Part shown: positions 26,637 to 34,918 of the stretch, piece after piece | Layout of the letters: the number at the start of each line of letters is the position of its first letter | How positions within the stretch are numbered: position 1 is the first letter of the stretch | Assembly (NCBI RefSeq): GCF_000936425.1 | Contig: NZ_AVFK01000053.1 | Location: forward strand, 1 to 39,049 | Origin: Skermanella aerolata KACC 11604 | GTDB taxonomy: Bacteria; Pseudomonadota; Alphaproteobacteria; Azospirillales; Azospirillaceae | Direction of reading: 5' to 3' | Length of the DNA stretch: 39,049 nucleotides | Made by a program: the position numbers and the translations under genes | The notes under the pieces: generated by a model | What the model was told of the DNA's origin: nothing | The model's database searches: none | What the model saw: the letters and a program-made list of their open reading frames with translations, nothing else

Positions 26637-27329
26637 ATGTCCGCACTGCAATCCGTCGTCGTTCCGATCAACCGGGCCGGTTGGCCCTTCATCGCGGTGT
26701 TCGCCGCGGTCACCGCCGTCCTGGCCTTCGTCGCCCAGCCGCTGGGCTGGGTCGGGGCGATCCTGACCGCGTGGTGCGTCTACTTCTTCCGCGACCCCGA
26801 CCGCGTGGTGCCGGCCCGTCCGGGACTGCTGGTCAGCCCGGCGGACGGGACGGTCCAGATGATCGTGCCGGCGGTGCCCCCGACGGAGCTCGGCATGGGC
26901 GACCAGCCCCGCCTGCGCGTCAGCATCTTCCTCAACGTCTTCAACGTCCACGTCAACCGGACGCCCGCCGCCGGCACGGTGGAAGCCGCCGCCTACCACA
27001 AGGGCAAGTTCCTCAACGCGGCGCTGGACAAGGCGAGCGAGGAGAACGAGCGGATGGCGATCCGGCTGCGGCTGGACGACGGGCGGGAGATCGCCTTCGT
27101 CCAGATCGCCGGCCTCGTCGCCCGCCGCATCATCTGCCATCTCAAGCCGGGCCAGACCGTCGCCGCCGGCGAGCGCTACGGCCTGATCCGCTTCGGCAGC
27201 CGGACCGACATCTACCTGCCCGACGGCGTCCATCCCCAGGTGATCGTCGGCCAGACGACCATCGGAGGCGAAACCATCATCGCCGACCTGAACTCGACCG
27301 AGCCGGCCCGGCTCGGGGAGGTGCGCTGA
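26637..27329 (+). CDS. psd: phosphatidylserine decarboxylase proenzyme
   Basis: This 230-residue protein is of the short (archaeal/PSD-B-like) type. It has an N-terminal hydrophobic segment (about 17-50), [41 protein letters not shown] with conserved His, and the self-processing site RFGSRTD. There Gly187-Ser188 is cut and Ser188 becomes the pyruvoyl cofactor. It decarboxylates phosphatidylserine to phosphatidylethanolamine at the membrane. The stop is 1 bp from the pssA start, giving a biosynthetic operon in which PssA makes the substrate. Confidence 0.95.
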   Translation: MSALQSVVVPINRAGWPFIAVFAAVTAVLAFVAQPLGWVGAILTAWCVYFFRDPDRVVPARPGLLVSPADGTVQMIVPAVPPTELGMGDQPRLRVSIFLNVFNVHVNRTPAAGTVEAAAYHKGKFLNAALDKASEENERMAIRLRLDDGREIAFVQIAGLVARRIICHLKPGQTVAAGERYGLIRFGSRTDIYLPDGVHPQVIVGQTTIGGETIIADLNSTEPARLGEVR

Positions 27330-27330
27330 C

Positions 27331-28206
27331 ATGACCAACCGGACCGAACGTCCCCGCCGCCGGAGCCGGCCGCCGCGCCTGCGCGGATTGTCGATCAACC
27401 GCATGCTGCCGAACATGCTGACCATGCTGGCGCTGTGCGCCGGCGTCACCGCCATGCGCTTCGCCATCCAGGGCCGGTTCGAAGCCGCCGTGGTGTCGAT
27501 CATGGTGGCGGCCGTGCTCGACGCGCTGGACGGCAGGATCGCCCGCCTGCTCAACGGCCAGAGCAAGTTCGGCGAGGAGCTGGACAGCCTGTCCGACGTG
27601 GTCAGCTTCGGCGTCGCTCCGGCCATCACCCTGTACCTGTGGGTGCTCGCCGGGGCCGGCACGCCGGGTTGGATCGCTGTCCTGGCCCTCAGCGTCTGCG
27701 CGGCGCTGCGACTCGCGCGGTTCAATTCCAAGCTGGGCGACAGCGACCTGCCGCCTTACGCCTACAACTATTTTACCGGTGTGCCGGCTCCGGCGGCGGC
27801 CGGTCTCGCACTGCTGCCGCTAGTGTTCTCGTTCGAAGCCGGCACCACCGTGTTCGGCCATCCGCTGTTCGTCGGAATTTGGGCGGGCGCCATCGCGTTG
27901 CTGATGGTCAGCCAGCTGCCGACGTTCTCGTTCAAAGGCGTCCGGGTCCCGCAGAAATTCGTGATCCCGGTCCTGGCCGGCGTCGGCCTGATCGCCGCCA
28001 TGCTCGTCAGCACGCCCTGGCTGACGCTGTCGCTGATCGGCATCGCCTACCTCATCAGTCTGCCGTTCAGCTACCGCCAGTACCGCCGCCTGAGGATCGA
28101 GGCGGAAAAGCTTCACGCCTCCAACGCCGCAATGGCCACCGATCTCCCGGAAGGCGACACCGCGGACGACGACGAAGCCGGGCCGTTCTCCCCGGAAATC
28201 CGCTGA
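27331..28206 (+). CDS. pssA: CDP-diacylglycerol-serine O-phosphatidyltransferase
   Basis: This 291-residue membrane protein has a basic N-terminus and several hydrophobic helices. The CDP-alcohol phosphotransferase motif is complete (Asp67, Gly68, Ala71, Arg72, Gly81, Asp85, Asp89, within DALDGRIARLLNGQ and EELDSLSD). The acidic tail and the YFTGVPAPAAAGLALLPL segment fit the type II PssA of alphaproteobacteria. It forms phosphatidylserine from CDP-diacylglycerol and serine. It follows psd directly and is followed 19 bp later by a second CDP-alcohol transferase. Confidence 0.95.
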   Translation: MTNRTERPRRRSRPPRLRGLSINRMLPNMLTMLALCAGVTAMRFAIQGRFEAAVVSIMVAAVLDALDGRIARLLNGQSKFGEELDSLSDVVSFGVAPAITLYLWVLAGAGTPGWIAVLALSVCAALRLARFNSKLGDSDLPPYAYNYFTGVPAPAAAGLALLPLVFSFEAGTTVFGHPLFVGIWAGAIALLMVSQLPTFSFKGVRVPQKFVIPVLAGVGLIAAMLVSTPWLTLSLIGIAYLISLPFSYRQYRRLRIEAEKLHASNAAMATDLPEGDTADDDEAGPFSPEIR

Positions 28207-28225
28207 CCCGACGCTCCTCCCGGCC

Positions 28226-28831
28226 ATGCTTGACGCCCGCCTGCGCCGCCTGATCGACCCGCCGCTGGACCGACTCGGTGCCAGCCTCGGTCGGCGCGGG
28301 ATCGGTGCGGATGCAGTGACGCTGGCCGGCTTCGCGGTCGGCGCCGCGTCCTTCCCGGCGCTGGCGGCCGAGGCCTACGGTCTCGCCCTGCTGCTCATCC
28401 TGCTCAACCGCGTGATGGACGGCCTGGACGGCGCAGTGGCGCGCCATGCCGGAACCACCGATTTCGGCGGCTACCTGGATATCGTCTGCGACTTCCTGTT
28501 CTATTCGGGCGTCGTGTTCTTCTTCGCGGTCGGTCGGCCGGAACAGGCGCTGCCCGCCGCCTTCCTGATCTTCAGCTTCATCGGTACCGGATCGTCGTTC
28601 CTGGCCTATGCCGTCTTCGCCGCCAAGCGCGGCGTGACCACCAGCATCCGGGGGACCAAGTCCCTCTATTATATCGGCGGCCTGACCGAGGGGGCGGAGA
28701 CGATCGCCCTGTTCGCGGCGCTCTGCCTGTTCCCCGATGCCTTCGCGTGGCTGGCCTGGGGCTTCGGCGCGCTGTGCTGGATCACCACCGCCGCCCGGAT
28801 TGCGGCGGCGGCCGGCGCCTTCCGCCCCTAA
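28226..28831 (+). CDS. CDP-alcohol phosphatidyltransferase family protein
   Basis: This 201-residue protein has four to five hydrophobic helices and the family motif D65-x2-D68-G69-x2-A72-R73 ... G81-x3-D85-x3-D89 (RVMDGLDGAVARHAG, FGGYLDIVCDFLFY). All catalytic Asp residues are present. It lacks the long cytoplasmic tail of the upstream PssA. The substrate alcohol cannot be told from sequence. Location at the end of the psd-pssA operon suggests a phospholipid head-group role, such as glycerol-phosphate, inositol or a related alcohol. Confidence 0.88.
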   Translation: MLDARLRRLIDPPLDRLGASLGRRGIGADAVTLAGFAVGAASFPALAAEAYGLALLLILLNRVMDGLDGAVARHAGTTDFGGYLDIVCDFLFYSGVVFFFAVGRPEQALPAAFLIFSFIGTGSSFLAYAVFAAKRGVTTSIRGTKSLYYIGGLTEGAETIALFAALCLFPDAFAWLAWGFGALCWITTAARIAAAAGAFRP

Positions 28832-28866
28832 CGAGCCGCCTCTTCAGCAAAAGCACGCTGGCGTAG

Positions 28867-28887
28867 GTCGGGCCGCTTCAGCCCGAC
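28867..28887. repeat. REP-like GTCGGGC palindrome
   Basis: GTCGGGC at 28867-28873 and GCCCGAC at 28881-28887 enclose a 7-base loop. It lies in the 81-bp gap between the convergent phosphatidyltransferase and lipoprotein genes. I recall similar GTCGGGC...GCCCGAC palindromes as dispersed extragenic repeats in many proteobacteria. It may also end transcription in either direction, though there is no T-run. Confidence 0.6.
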
Positions 28888-28912
28888 ATCCAACGTTCCA
28901 GACCGGCTATGC

Positions 28913-29167
28913 TCAGCCCTGGACGCAGTTATAGGCAGAAACCCTGCTGTTACGGGCCTCGTTCTCGTACCGCTCCACCAGGGCCGACTTGCGTCCCCAG
29001 GTTCGGCAGACCCCGTCCGCGTCGGCATCGATCGCCTCTTCCGGCGCACTGTCCACCGGATGGGTGATCGTGATCGCCGCCGGCATCCGCGTCGGCGGCT
29101 CGTCCGGTCCGGCGCAGGCGGCCAGCGCCAGGACGCCCAGGACCAAGCCGGCTGTCGGCATCCGCAC
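28913..29167 (-). CDS. small lipoprotein
   Basis: This 84-residue protein has a hydrophobic signal (TAGLVLGVLALAAC) ending in a lipobox LAAC with the lipidated Cys at residue 18. The mature part carries two further Cys (VCRTWG, AYNCVQG), which could form a disulphide, and an acidic segment EEAIDADADG. It starts 3 bp after the stop of the upstream small gene, so the two are co-transcribed. It is membrane-anchored in the envelope; the function is unknown. Confidence 0.75.
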   Translation of the reverse strand: MRMPTAGLVLGVLALAACAGPDEPPTRMPAAITITHPVDSAPEEAIDADADGVCRTWGRKSALVERYENEARNSRVSAYNCVQG

Positions 29168-29170
29168 CGC

Positions 29171-29413
29171 TCAGGCGCCTTCGCCGAACGACTCGGGCGC
29201 CACCTCGACCAGATCGCCGCGCCCTTCCAGGGCCTCGACCACCTTCTGCCAGTGCTCCGCACCGGGCAGGTCGAGCGTCACCGTCGTCAGACCCTCCTCG
29301 CCGGAATGGCTGGCGGTCTGCCCGGTCTGGCCGAAACGCTGGCCCAGATCCTCGAGCACGGAGCTTTCCAGCCCCTCGTTCCGCTCGCCCTCGTAGCTGT
29401 ATATGATCTTCAT
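29171..29413 (-). CDS. small cytoplasmic protein, function unknown
   Basis: This 80-residue acidic protein begins MKIIYSYEGERNEGLESSVL and ends with GDLVEVAPESFGEGA. GGGAGAGC lies upstream of its ATG, giving a good start. An alpha/beta pattern with a central TVTLDLPGAEHWQKVVEALE would suit a small ferredoxin-like fold. I do not recognise a family. It lies between the cupin gene (34 bp upstream) and the lipoprotein gene (3 bp downstream) in a probable four-gene operon with ribonuclease Z. Confidence 0.65.
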   Translation of the reverse strand: MKIIYSYEGERNEGLESSVLEDLGQRFGQTGQTASHSGEEGLTTVTLDLPGAEHWQKVVEALEGRGDLVEVAPESFGEGA

Positions 29414-29447
29414 GAACGCTCTCCCTTATCCGGTCTTCAGTCCCGCC

Positions 29448-29783
29448 TCAGTCCCGCCCGTGGACCTCGGCCGGCGGACTGGTCGCCTCGACGGCGGTGA
29501 AACTCTCCAGAATCTTATATGTGTGCTCGGCGCCCTTCGGCACCGTCCAGCTGTCGCCCGGCTCCAGCTTTACCATCTGTCCTTCCAGATGAAGCTCGGC
29601 GCTGCCGGAGATGACGTAGCCGACCGTCTCATAGTCGCGGCGGGACGGCTGCTTGGCCTCGGCCGGCTGTTCGTCCTGCCACAGGCGCATCGACAGGGAT
29701 TTGCCGGAAGCCAGATATTTCTGGCCCTGCTCGCCCTTGGGAGAATGGGCGGAATCGATCTTCTTCACGGTCGTATCGGCCAT
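29448..29783 (-). CDS. cupin-domain protein
   Basis: This 111-residue protein starts at ATG 29783 with CAGGAGG upstream. It is one small cupin barrel: YETVGYVISGSAELHLEGQM, then VKLEPGDSWTVPKGAEHTYK, which is the G(X)5PxG(X)2H-type second motif. The first motif lacks the usual paired His, so metal binding may be weak or use different ligands. Cupins of this size may be isomerases, dioxygenases or sensors, and no specific reaction can be named. It is in line with ribonuclease Z (90 bp upstream). Confidence 0.85.
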   Translation of the reverse strand: MADTTVKKIDSAHSPKGEQGQKYLASGKSLSMRLWQDEQPAEAKQPSRRDYETVGYVISGSAELHLEGQMVKLEPGDSWTVPKGAEHTYKILESFTAVEATSPPAEVHGRD

Positions 29784-29873
29784 GGGGCCTCCTGGGTCTG
29801 ATGGGATCGGGCGGGTGTCCGGACAGCGTCCGGACCCTGACGACAACATGACCCGCCCGGCGTGGTTCCCCGC

Positions 29874-30785
29874 TCAGCCGACCGTGACCCGGTCGAAGTC
29901 CGCCGCCACCCGCGCGTTCCCGAACTCCGCCCTGGCTTCGGCCTCCACCAGACCCTTGGCGTACCGGTTGGACTGATGGTTCAGCCAAAGCTGGCCGACC
30001 CCGGCCTCGATCGCCAGCCGCGTCGCCTGACCGACGGTCAGGTGGCTCCGCGCCTCCGCCTTGTCGGCGTCGGCGTTCAGGAAGGTCGCTTCGATCACCA
30101 GCAGGTCGACGCCCCGGACATGCTCCGCCAGGCCCTCGGTGGTCTCGCAGTCGCCGACCACTGCGATTCGCGATCCGCGCCGCTCCGGCCCCAGCACTTG
30201 GCCGGGCTCGATCCGCCGCCCGTCCGTCAGGGTGACCGCCTTCCCACGCGCCAGCAGCCCGCGCTCCTCCCCCGCCGGGACGCCGAGTTCGTCCAGCAGC
30301 GCGCCGTTCAGCGGCTGGCGCGGCGTTTCCTCGAACAGGAAGCCGAAGCAGTCGTCGCCCGCATGACGGACCGGGAAGGCCGACACCGTCAGGTCGGGCG
30401 CGGTGAAGAGGGGGCCGGCCGACAGCTCGATCCAGTCCAGCCGCATGCGTGGCGGACCGTCCGGCCAGACGACCTCCTCCAGCAGCCGGCGCGCCAGCTT
30501 CAGCGGACCGGGGCCGGCATGGATCGCCAGCCCGGCAGTACTGCGCCACAGGTTGAGCGTCCCCGCCAGCCCGCCCAGGCCCAGCAGGTGGTCCAGGTGC
30601 CCATGCGTCAGCAGCACCTTGTCCAGCCGCCGGAAGCCTAAGCCGCTGGCCATCAGCTGGCGCTGTGTACCCTCGCCGCAATCGATCAGGAAACGGTGGC
30701 GTCCATATTCCACGAGCAGGGATGAAAGACCCCGGTCGGTGGTCGGCACGCTGGCTGAAGTGCCCAGAAAGGTGATCTCGAACAT
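29874..30785 (-). CDS. rnz: ribonuclease Z (tRNase Z), metallo-beta-lactamase fold
   Basis: This 303-residue protein starts MFEITFLGTSASVPTTDRGL. The metal-binding motif THGHLDHLLGL lies at about residue 60, with further His/Asp ligands at FPVRHAGDDC, VVGDCETT and RSHLTVGQA. Length matches the short RNase Z form, which removes the 3' trailer of tRNA precursors as a dimer. MBL-fold phosphodiesterases of similar length are the alternative, but the GTSASVPT opening favours RNase Z. It is divergent from the RpfC-like kinase with a 115-bp gap. Confidence 0.9.
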   Translation of the reverse strand: MFEITFLGTSASVPTTDRGLSSLLVEYGRHRFLIDCGEGTQRQLMASGLGFRRLDKVLLTHGHLDHLLGLGGLAGTLNLWRSTAGLAIHAGPGPLKLARRLLEEVVWPDGPPRMRLDWIELSAGPLFTAPDLTVSAFPVRHAGDDCFGFLFEETPRQPLNGALLDELGVPAGEERGLLARGKAVTLTDGRRIEPGQVLGPERRGSRIAVVGDCETTEGLAEHVRGVDLLVIEATFLNADADKAEARSHLTVGQATRLAIEAGVGQLWLNHQSNRYAKGLVEAEARAEFGNARVAADFDRVTVG

Positions 30786-30900
30786 GGCGCGGACTTTAAC
30801 ATACCGGGCCGCGATGTTGCGCCCGCCGTGCCGGTCCCCCACAATCGGCAAGTGAGGGAACGGCTGGGCCGAACCGGCCGAAGGAAATAGGCGACGTGCG

Positions 30901-33600
30901 GTGATTAACTCCTGGTACGCAATCCTGCTGAGCTGTGCGGTCTTCGGTTTCGCCGGCTTCCAGTTCATGCTCATCCGCACCGGCCTTTGGTCCGCAGCTC
31001 CCTACGAGGCGGCCGGGCTGACCGTCACGCTGGTCCTGCCGCCGGTCGTGACGGCGCTGGTGGCGTTCCGGATCGGTCTCCGCCGGGTCCGGCGGATCTT
31101 CGCAGCGCGTCCGGACAGCGAGCACGAGCAGGTCATGATCCGCATCCTGCTGGTCAGCCTGAACCTTGCCTACGTCCTGGTGCTGATCCTGGCCGTCGGC
31201 CCGCCCGACATCTTCGTCGGATCGGTCCTGATCCTGCCGCCGGGCTTCGCCGGCACCTGGCTGCTGCTGATCCTGCTGATGCTGCACCCGGCCCCTTCGG
31301 TCCCCCGCCGGGTCCTCGGCAACATGCTCGACATGGCGATGGTCAGCGCCTTCCTCTATGTCGGCGGCGCCATGGCCGCACCCTGGTACCTGATCTATCT
31401 CTGGGTGACGTTCGGCAACGGCTTCCGCTACGGCACCCGGTTCCTGGAGGTGTCGGCCGTCCTCGGCGCGGCAACCTTCGCCCTGGTCATTCATGTCACC
31501 CCCGTCTGGCGAGACATTCCCTATATCGCCTACGGCCTGCTGGTGGCGCTGGTTGTGCTGCCGGCCTATGTCGTCCGCCTGATTCGCCAGCTGACGGAAG
31601 CGAAGGCCCAGGCGGAAGCCGCCAACCGGGCCAAGGGACGGTTCCTCGCGACCGTCAGCCACGAATTGCGGACGCCGCTGACCGCCATCATCGGCATGGG
31701 CGACATGATGATGAACACCCGGCTGGACGCCGACCAGCGGGAAATGGCGGCCACCGTCAACACTTCCGCCCGGCAGCTGCTGTCACTTATCACCGACGTC
31801 CTCGACTTCTCGCAGCTCGAGGAAGCCAAGCTCGCCATCGATCAGGTGCCGTTCGACCTGCACCGGGTCGTCTGCGATACCCGGCTGATGCTGCGCGGCC
31901 AAGCCCGCATGAAGCGGCTCGCCCTGCGGCTGGTGATCGACGCCGACGTGCCTCGCCGGATCGTCGGCGACGACCGCAGGCTTCAGCAGGCCCTGACCAA
32001 CCTGCTGGCGAATGCCGTCAAGTTCACCGAACGAGGCGCCGTCACCCTGTCGGTCAGGGTGGTCCAGCAGGGCGTGCTGGAGTTTCGCGTCACCGATACC
32101 GGCATCGGCATAGCGCCGCAGCATCTCGACCGCATCTTCGACCGCTTCACCCAGGCGGAAGACGACATCAACCGCCGCTATGGCGGAACCGGCCTCGGCC
32201 TGGCGATCTCGCGCCAGCTGGTGGAACTGATGGGCGGAGCCATCGGGGTGTCGAGCGAGCTTCATCGCGGCAGCGAATTCTGGATCACCTTGCCCTGCCG
32301 GCCCGCAAAGCCCGGATCGGATCCCGCCGCTCCACCCGCCGCCGTAACGCCTCTGCTGGTGACGGCCGGCGCCGAGTCGAGGCTGGCCACCCTGGGTCCC
32401 GGCTTGAATTCCGCCCTGGGTCGCCATGCCGAGATCGCCGATCCGGTCGAGGCGGACACGGTGCTCGCCGATATCTTCCGCGACTCGGAAGGTACCACTC
32501 CGGTCCTCCTGATCCCGGTGGAGGCGCTGGACGATCCGTCCACCGGCATCGCGGCATGGTTACAGGCGGGCAACGGCGTCGAGCGTTCCATCGCCATACT
32601 GATGGGATCGTCGGCGGCGGAGGCGGCGGGCCGCTGCCGGGAATGGCTCAGCGAACTGGTCCTGACCTGCCCGATGGAGGCGGACCGGGTGGCGTCGGCG
32701 CTGGCCGCCGCGCGCGGATTGGCTGGCTTGGCGGCCGGAGCCTCGGCCCCGGGGGCCGAGCCCGTCGCCGCCGCCCAGCGCCGGCGGATCCTCGTGGCGG
32801 AGGACAACGCGATCAATCGCCGCGTGATCGAGAAGATCCTTCAGCGCGCCGGTCATGACCCAATCTTCGCCGCCGACGGCGACGAGGCGCTGGATCTGCT
32901 CGACCGCATGAGCTTCGACATCGTGCTGATGGACATGAACATGCCGGCCATCAGCGGCCTGGACGTCGCCCGGATGTACCGGTTCACCCATACTGACCAT
33001 CCGCACCTGCCGATCGTCGCCCTGACGGCGGAAGCCACCGAGCAGGCGCGCCGCCAATGCGCCGATGCCGGCATGGACGCGTTCCTGACCAAGCCGGTCG
33101 ATCCGAAGGCGCTGTTCGCGACCATCGACCGGCTGGTCGGCGGTCAGCCGGCCGAGCCCGGAACGCTTCGGCCGGAACCGGCATCGGACGAGCGGCACCC
33201 CGAGTCGCCGCTGCCGGAGGCTCCGGATCTTGCCGACTCCGGGACGAACGCGGGCACGAACGAACCCAGCATCGACGTCGCGGCCCTGGACAAGCTGCGC
33301 TCGGTCGATGACGACCCGTCGTTCATCGCCCAGATCGCGGACGAGTTCCTGCACGATGCCGAGGATTTATTGATCGAACTGGAGCACGCCTGGGCCTGCG
33401 GCGATCTCTACGCCTTCAAGGACCATGCCCACTCGCTGCGCAGCAGCGCGTCCTATGTCGGCGCAAGCCGGATGGTGCGTCTTCTGCTGTATTGCCGCGA
33501 TGTGTCTAGGGAAACGCTGGCGGAGGAAGGTTACCGCCGCGTCCGGGAAATCCAGGCCGAGTTCGCCCGGGTCCGCACGGCGCTCCGCGAACTCGCCTGA
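30901..33600 (+). CDS. rpfC: RpfC-type hybrid histidine kinase (DSF sensor)
   Basis: This 899-residue protein (GTG start) has several N-terminal membrane segments (about 5-235). The features DSEHEQVMIRILLVSLNLAY and YLWVTFGNGFRYGTRFLEVS resemble, from memory, the RpfC sensor. HisKA has His254 (FLATVSHELRTPLTAIIGM), and the HATPase has NAVKFTERGAV and GTGLGLAISRQLVELMGG. A degenerate middle domain covers about 480-610. The receiver has Asp678 (DIVLMDMNMPAISGLDVARM) and TKPVD. The Hpt has His844 (DHAHSLRSSASYVG). This TM-HK-REC-Hpt order is that of Xanthomonas RpfC, which binds DSF fatty acids. The rpfF gene converges on it, as in Xanthomonas. Ligand specificity is not shown by sequence. Confidence 0.88.
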   Translation: MINSWYAILLSCAVFGFAGFQFMLIRTGLWSAAPYEAAGLTVTLVLPPVVTALVAFRIGLRRVRRIFAARPDSEHEQVMIRILLVSLNLAYVLVLILAVGPPDIFVGSVLILPPGFAGTWLLLILLMLHPAPSVPRRVLGNMLDMAMVSAFLYVGGAMAAPWYLIYLWVTFGNGFRYGTRFLEVSAVLGAATFALVIHVTPVWRDIPYIAYGLLVALVVLPAYVVRLIRQLTEAKAQAEAANRAKGRFLATVSHELRTPLTAIIGMGDMMMNTRLDADQREMAATVNTSARQLLSLITDVLDFSQLEEAKLAIDQVPFDLHRVVCDTRLMLRGQARMKRLALRLVIDADVPRRIVGDDRRLQQALTNLLANAVKFTERGAVTLSVRVVQQGVLEFRVTDTGIGIAPQHLDRIFDRFTQAEDDINRRYGGTGLGLAISRQLVELMGGAIGVSSELHRGSEFWITLPCRPAKPGSDPAAPPAAVTPLLVTAGAESRLATLGPGLNSALGRHAEIADPVEADTVLADIFRDSEGTTPVLLIPVEALDDPSTGIAAWLQAGNGVERSIAILMGSSAAEAAGRCREWLSELVLTCPMEADRVASALAAARGLAGLAAGASAPGAEPVAAAQRRRILVAEDNAINRRVIEKILQRAGHDPIFAADGDEALDLLDRMSFDIVLMDMNMPAISGLDVARMYRFTHTDHPHLPIVALTAEATEQARRQCADAGMDAFLTKPVDPKALFATIDRLVGGQPAEPGTLRPEPASDERHPESPLPEAPDLADSGTNAGTNEPSIDVAALDKLRSVDDDPSFIAQIADEFLHDAEDLLIELEHAWACGDLYAFKDHAHSLRSSASYVGASRMVRLLLYCRDVSRETLAEEGYRRVREIQAEFARVRTALRELA

Positions 33601-33602
33601 AA

Positions 33603-34574
33603 TCAGTCGCCGCAACCGGTCATCGCCAGGTCTTCCATGTCGGCATCGGCGCGGGCGCGGCGGCGGCCCTGGGCCGCGACCAGGCGCTCCATCATCTTCA
33701 GGTCGATCGGGCTCAGCGTCATCGCGGTATCGACCCACAGATCGGTGATGCCGTTCAGGTCCTGCAAGGTGATCGGATTGACCCGCTGGCGCGCCTGATA
33801 GATCGCCCGCTGGGCGGCGTGGCGGCGCGCGTTCTTCCGGACGTAGTCGTTGAGCGCCTCTTCGCCCCGGCCGTCCTCGGCCAGCACGTCGACGATGCCC
33901 ATGTCGTACAGTTCGGCGCCGGTATAGATGCGGCCGCTCATGATCATGCGCTCGGCGGTCGCGGCATTGGTCCGGCGGGCGATGAAGTTATAGGCGCCCA
34001 TGCCGGGGAACAGGTTGAACATGATCTCGGGCAGGCCGAACTTGGCGCTTCGCTCCGCGATGATGACGTTGCTCGACAGCGCCGCCTCGAAACCGCCGCC
34101 CAGCGCGTCGCCCTGAACCAGCGACACCGTGATGATCGGCAGGTCGAGCGCCATCGAATTGGCGTGGACTTCGGCGACGCAGGCGCGGGCATAAGCCGTC
34201 AGGGCCGCCCGGTCGCGCTTCCGGATCAGGTTGGCGAACAGGTGAAGGTCGCCGCCCAGGTTGAAGATGCCCGGCATCCTGGAGGCGAGCACCATGTACT
34301 TCACCTGCGGGTCCTGGCTTGCGGCGGCGCCGTGCCGGGATGCCAGCAGCTGGCGCATCCGGCGCAGTTCGGCCAGCACCTCCGGAGTGAAGCTCGGCCG
34401 GTTGCTGAACTGGAAACGGCACCAGAAAACCCCTGTCTTGGTGTCGAAATCGAGATCCAGTTCGCGGAACTGGCCGTCAAGCTGAACGGGAGCCCGGCGC
34501 GGCTGTTCCGCCACGCAAGAATTGCCAACAATTTTAACTGAATTAGAAACAGTGTCGGCAATCTGTTCGAGCAT
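33603..34574 (-). CDS. rpfF: RpfF-type crotonase, diffusible signal factor synthase
   Basis: This 323-residue protein (ATG 34574, GGAG six bases upstream; ATG 34586 is an alternative) is a crotonase-fold enzyme with RpfF-specific blocks: YMVLASRMPGIFNLGGDLHL, VQGDALGGGFEAALSSNV, LPEIMFNLFPGMGAYNF and ITDLWVDTAMTLSP. Glu163 and Glu183, 20 residues apart, correspond to catalytic Glu141 and Glu161 of Xanthomonas RpfF. Those give it both dehydratase and thioesterase activity on 3-hydroxyacyl-ACP to release cis-2-unsaturated fatty acid (DSF). The N-terminus is longer than a plain enoyl-CoA hydratase. It lies tail to tail with the RpfC-type kinase. No rpfB-like acyl-CoA ligase is in the window. Confidence 0.92.
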   Translation of the reverse strand: MLEQIADTVSNSVKIVGNSCVAEQPRRAPVQLDGQFRELDLDFDTKTGVFWCRFQFSNRPSFTPEVLAELRRMRQLLASRHGAAASQDPQVKYMVLASRMPGIFNLGGDLHLFANLIRKRDRAALTAYARACVAEVHANSMALDLPIITVSLVQGDALGGGFEAALSSNVIIAERSAKFGLPEIMFNLFPGMGAYNFIARRTNAATAERMIMSGRIYTGAELYDMGIVDVLAEDGRGEEALNDYVRKNARRHAAQRAIYQARQRVNPITLQDLNGITDLWVDTAMTLSPIDLKMMERLVAAQGRRRARADADMEDLAMTGCGD

Positions 34575-34918
34575 GATTATCTCCATCACTTCAATATTGC
34601 GGAAAACGACGGTCGAGGCCGGTTCCGATCGCCAAGGGCAGGGTGAAGCAGGTGTCACTCGATATTTTGGGGTATATACCTAAGAAAATGTTAATTTGAT
34701 TTATTATGTTTGAGGTCGGCTTTGATTTATCGATAGCGTCGTTCTAGACTTAATGAGTAAGGATTACGGGCAATATGGTATTTACTTTCGGTAAAGTTTT
34801 ATGAAGCAATCATGGGCCAGACCTGTGTGTGAATTGATCCCGCCACGTCACGGCGATCGATTTGGCCCGCGAGTGTGGTCCGCGATGAGGAAACCAGCAC
34901 AGAGGGACAGGCATTAGG
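34575..34918. other. AT-rich divergent promoter region, rpfF / receiver-PAS kinase
   Basis: About 344 bp, clearly AT-rich in 34655-34800, separates two divergent genes. It holds a perfect 10-bp palindrome GGTATATACC at 34671-34680, about 97 bp upstream of rpfF. A weak sigma-70-like pair lies on the plus strand: TTGATT 34722-34727, 17 bases, TAGACT 34745-34750. A 10-codon reading frame (34885-34917) ends 1 bp before the downstream GTG. No larger gene was seen. Confidence 0.45.

Noticed and set aside
34885-34917. 10-codon upstream reading frame ending just before the GTG of the receiver-PAS protein
   Set aside because: It could couple translation but lacks a convincing ribosome-binding site and has no regulatory signature; it is mentioned only as context.
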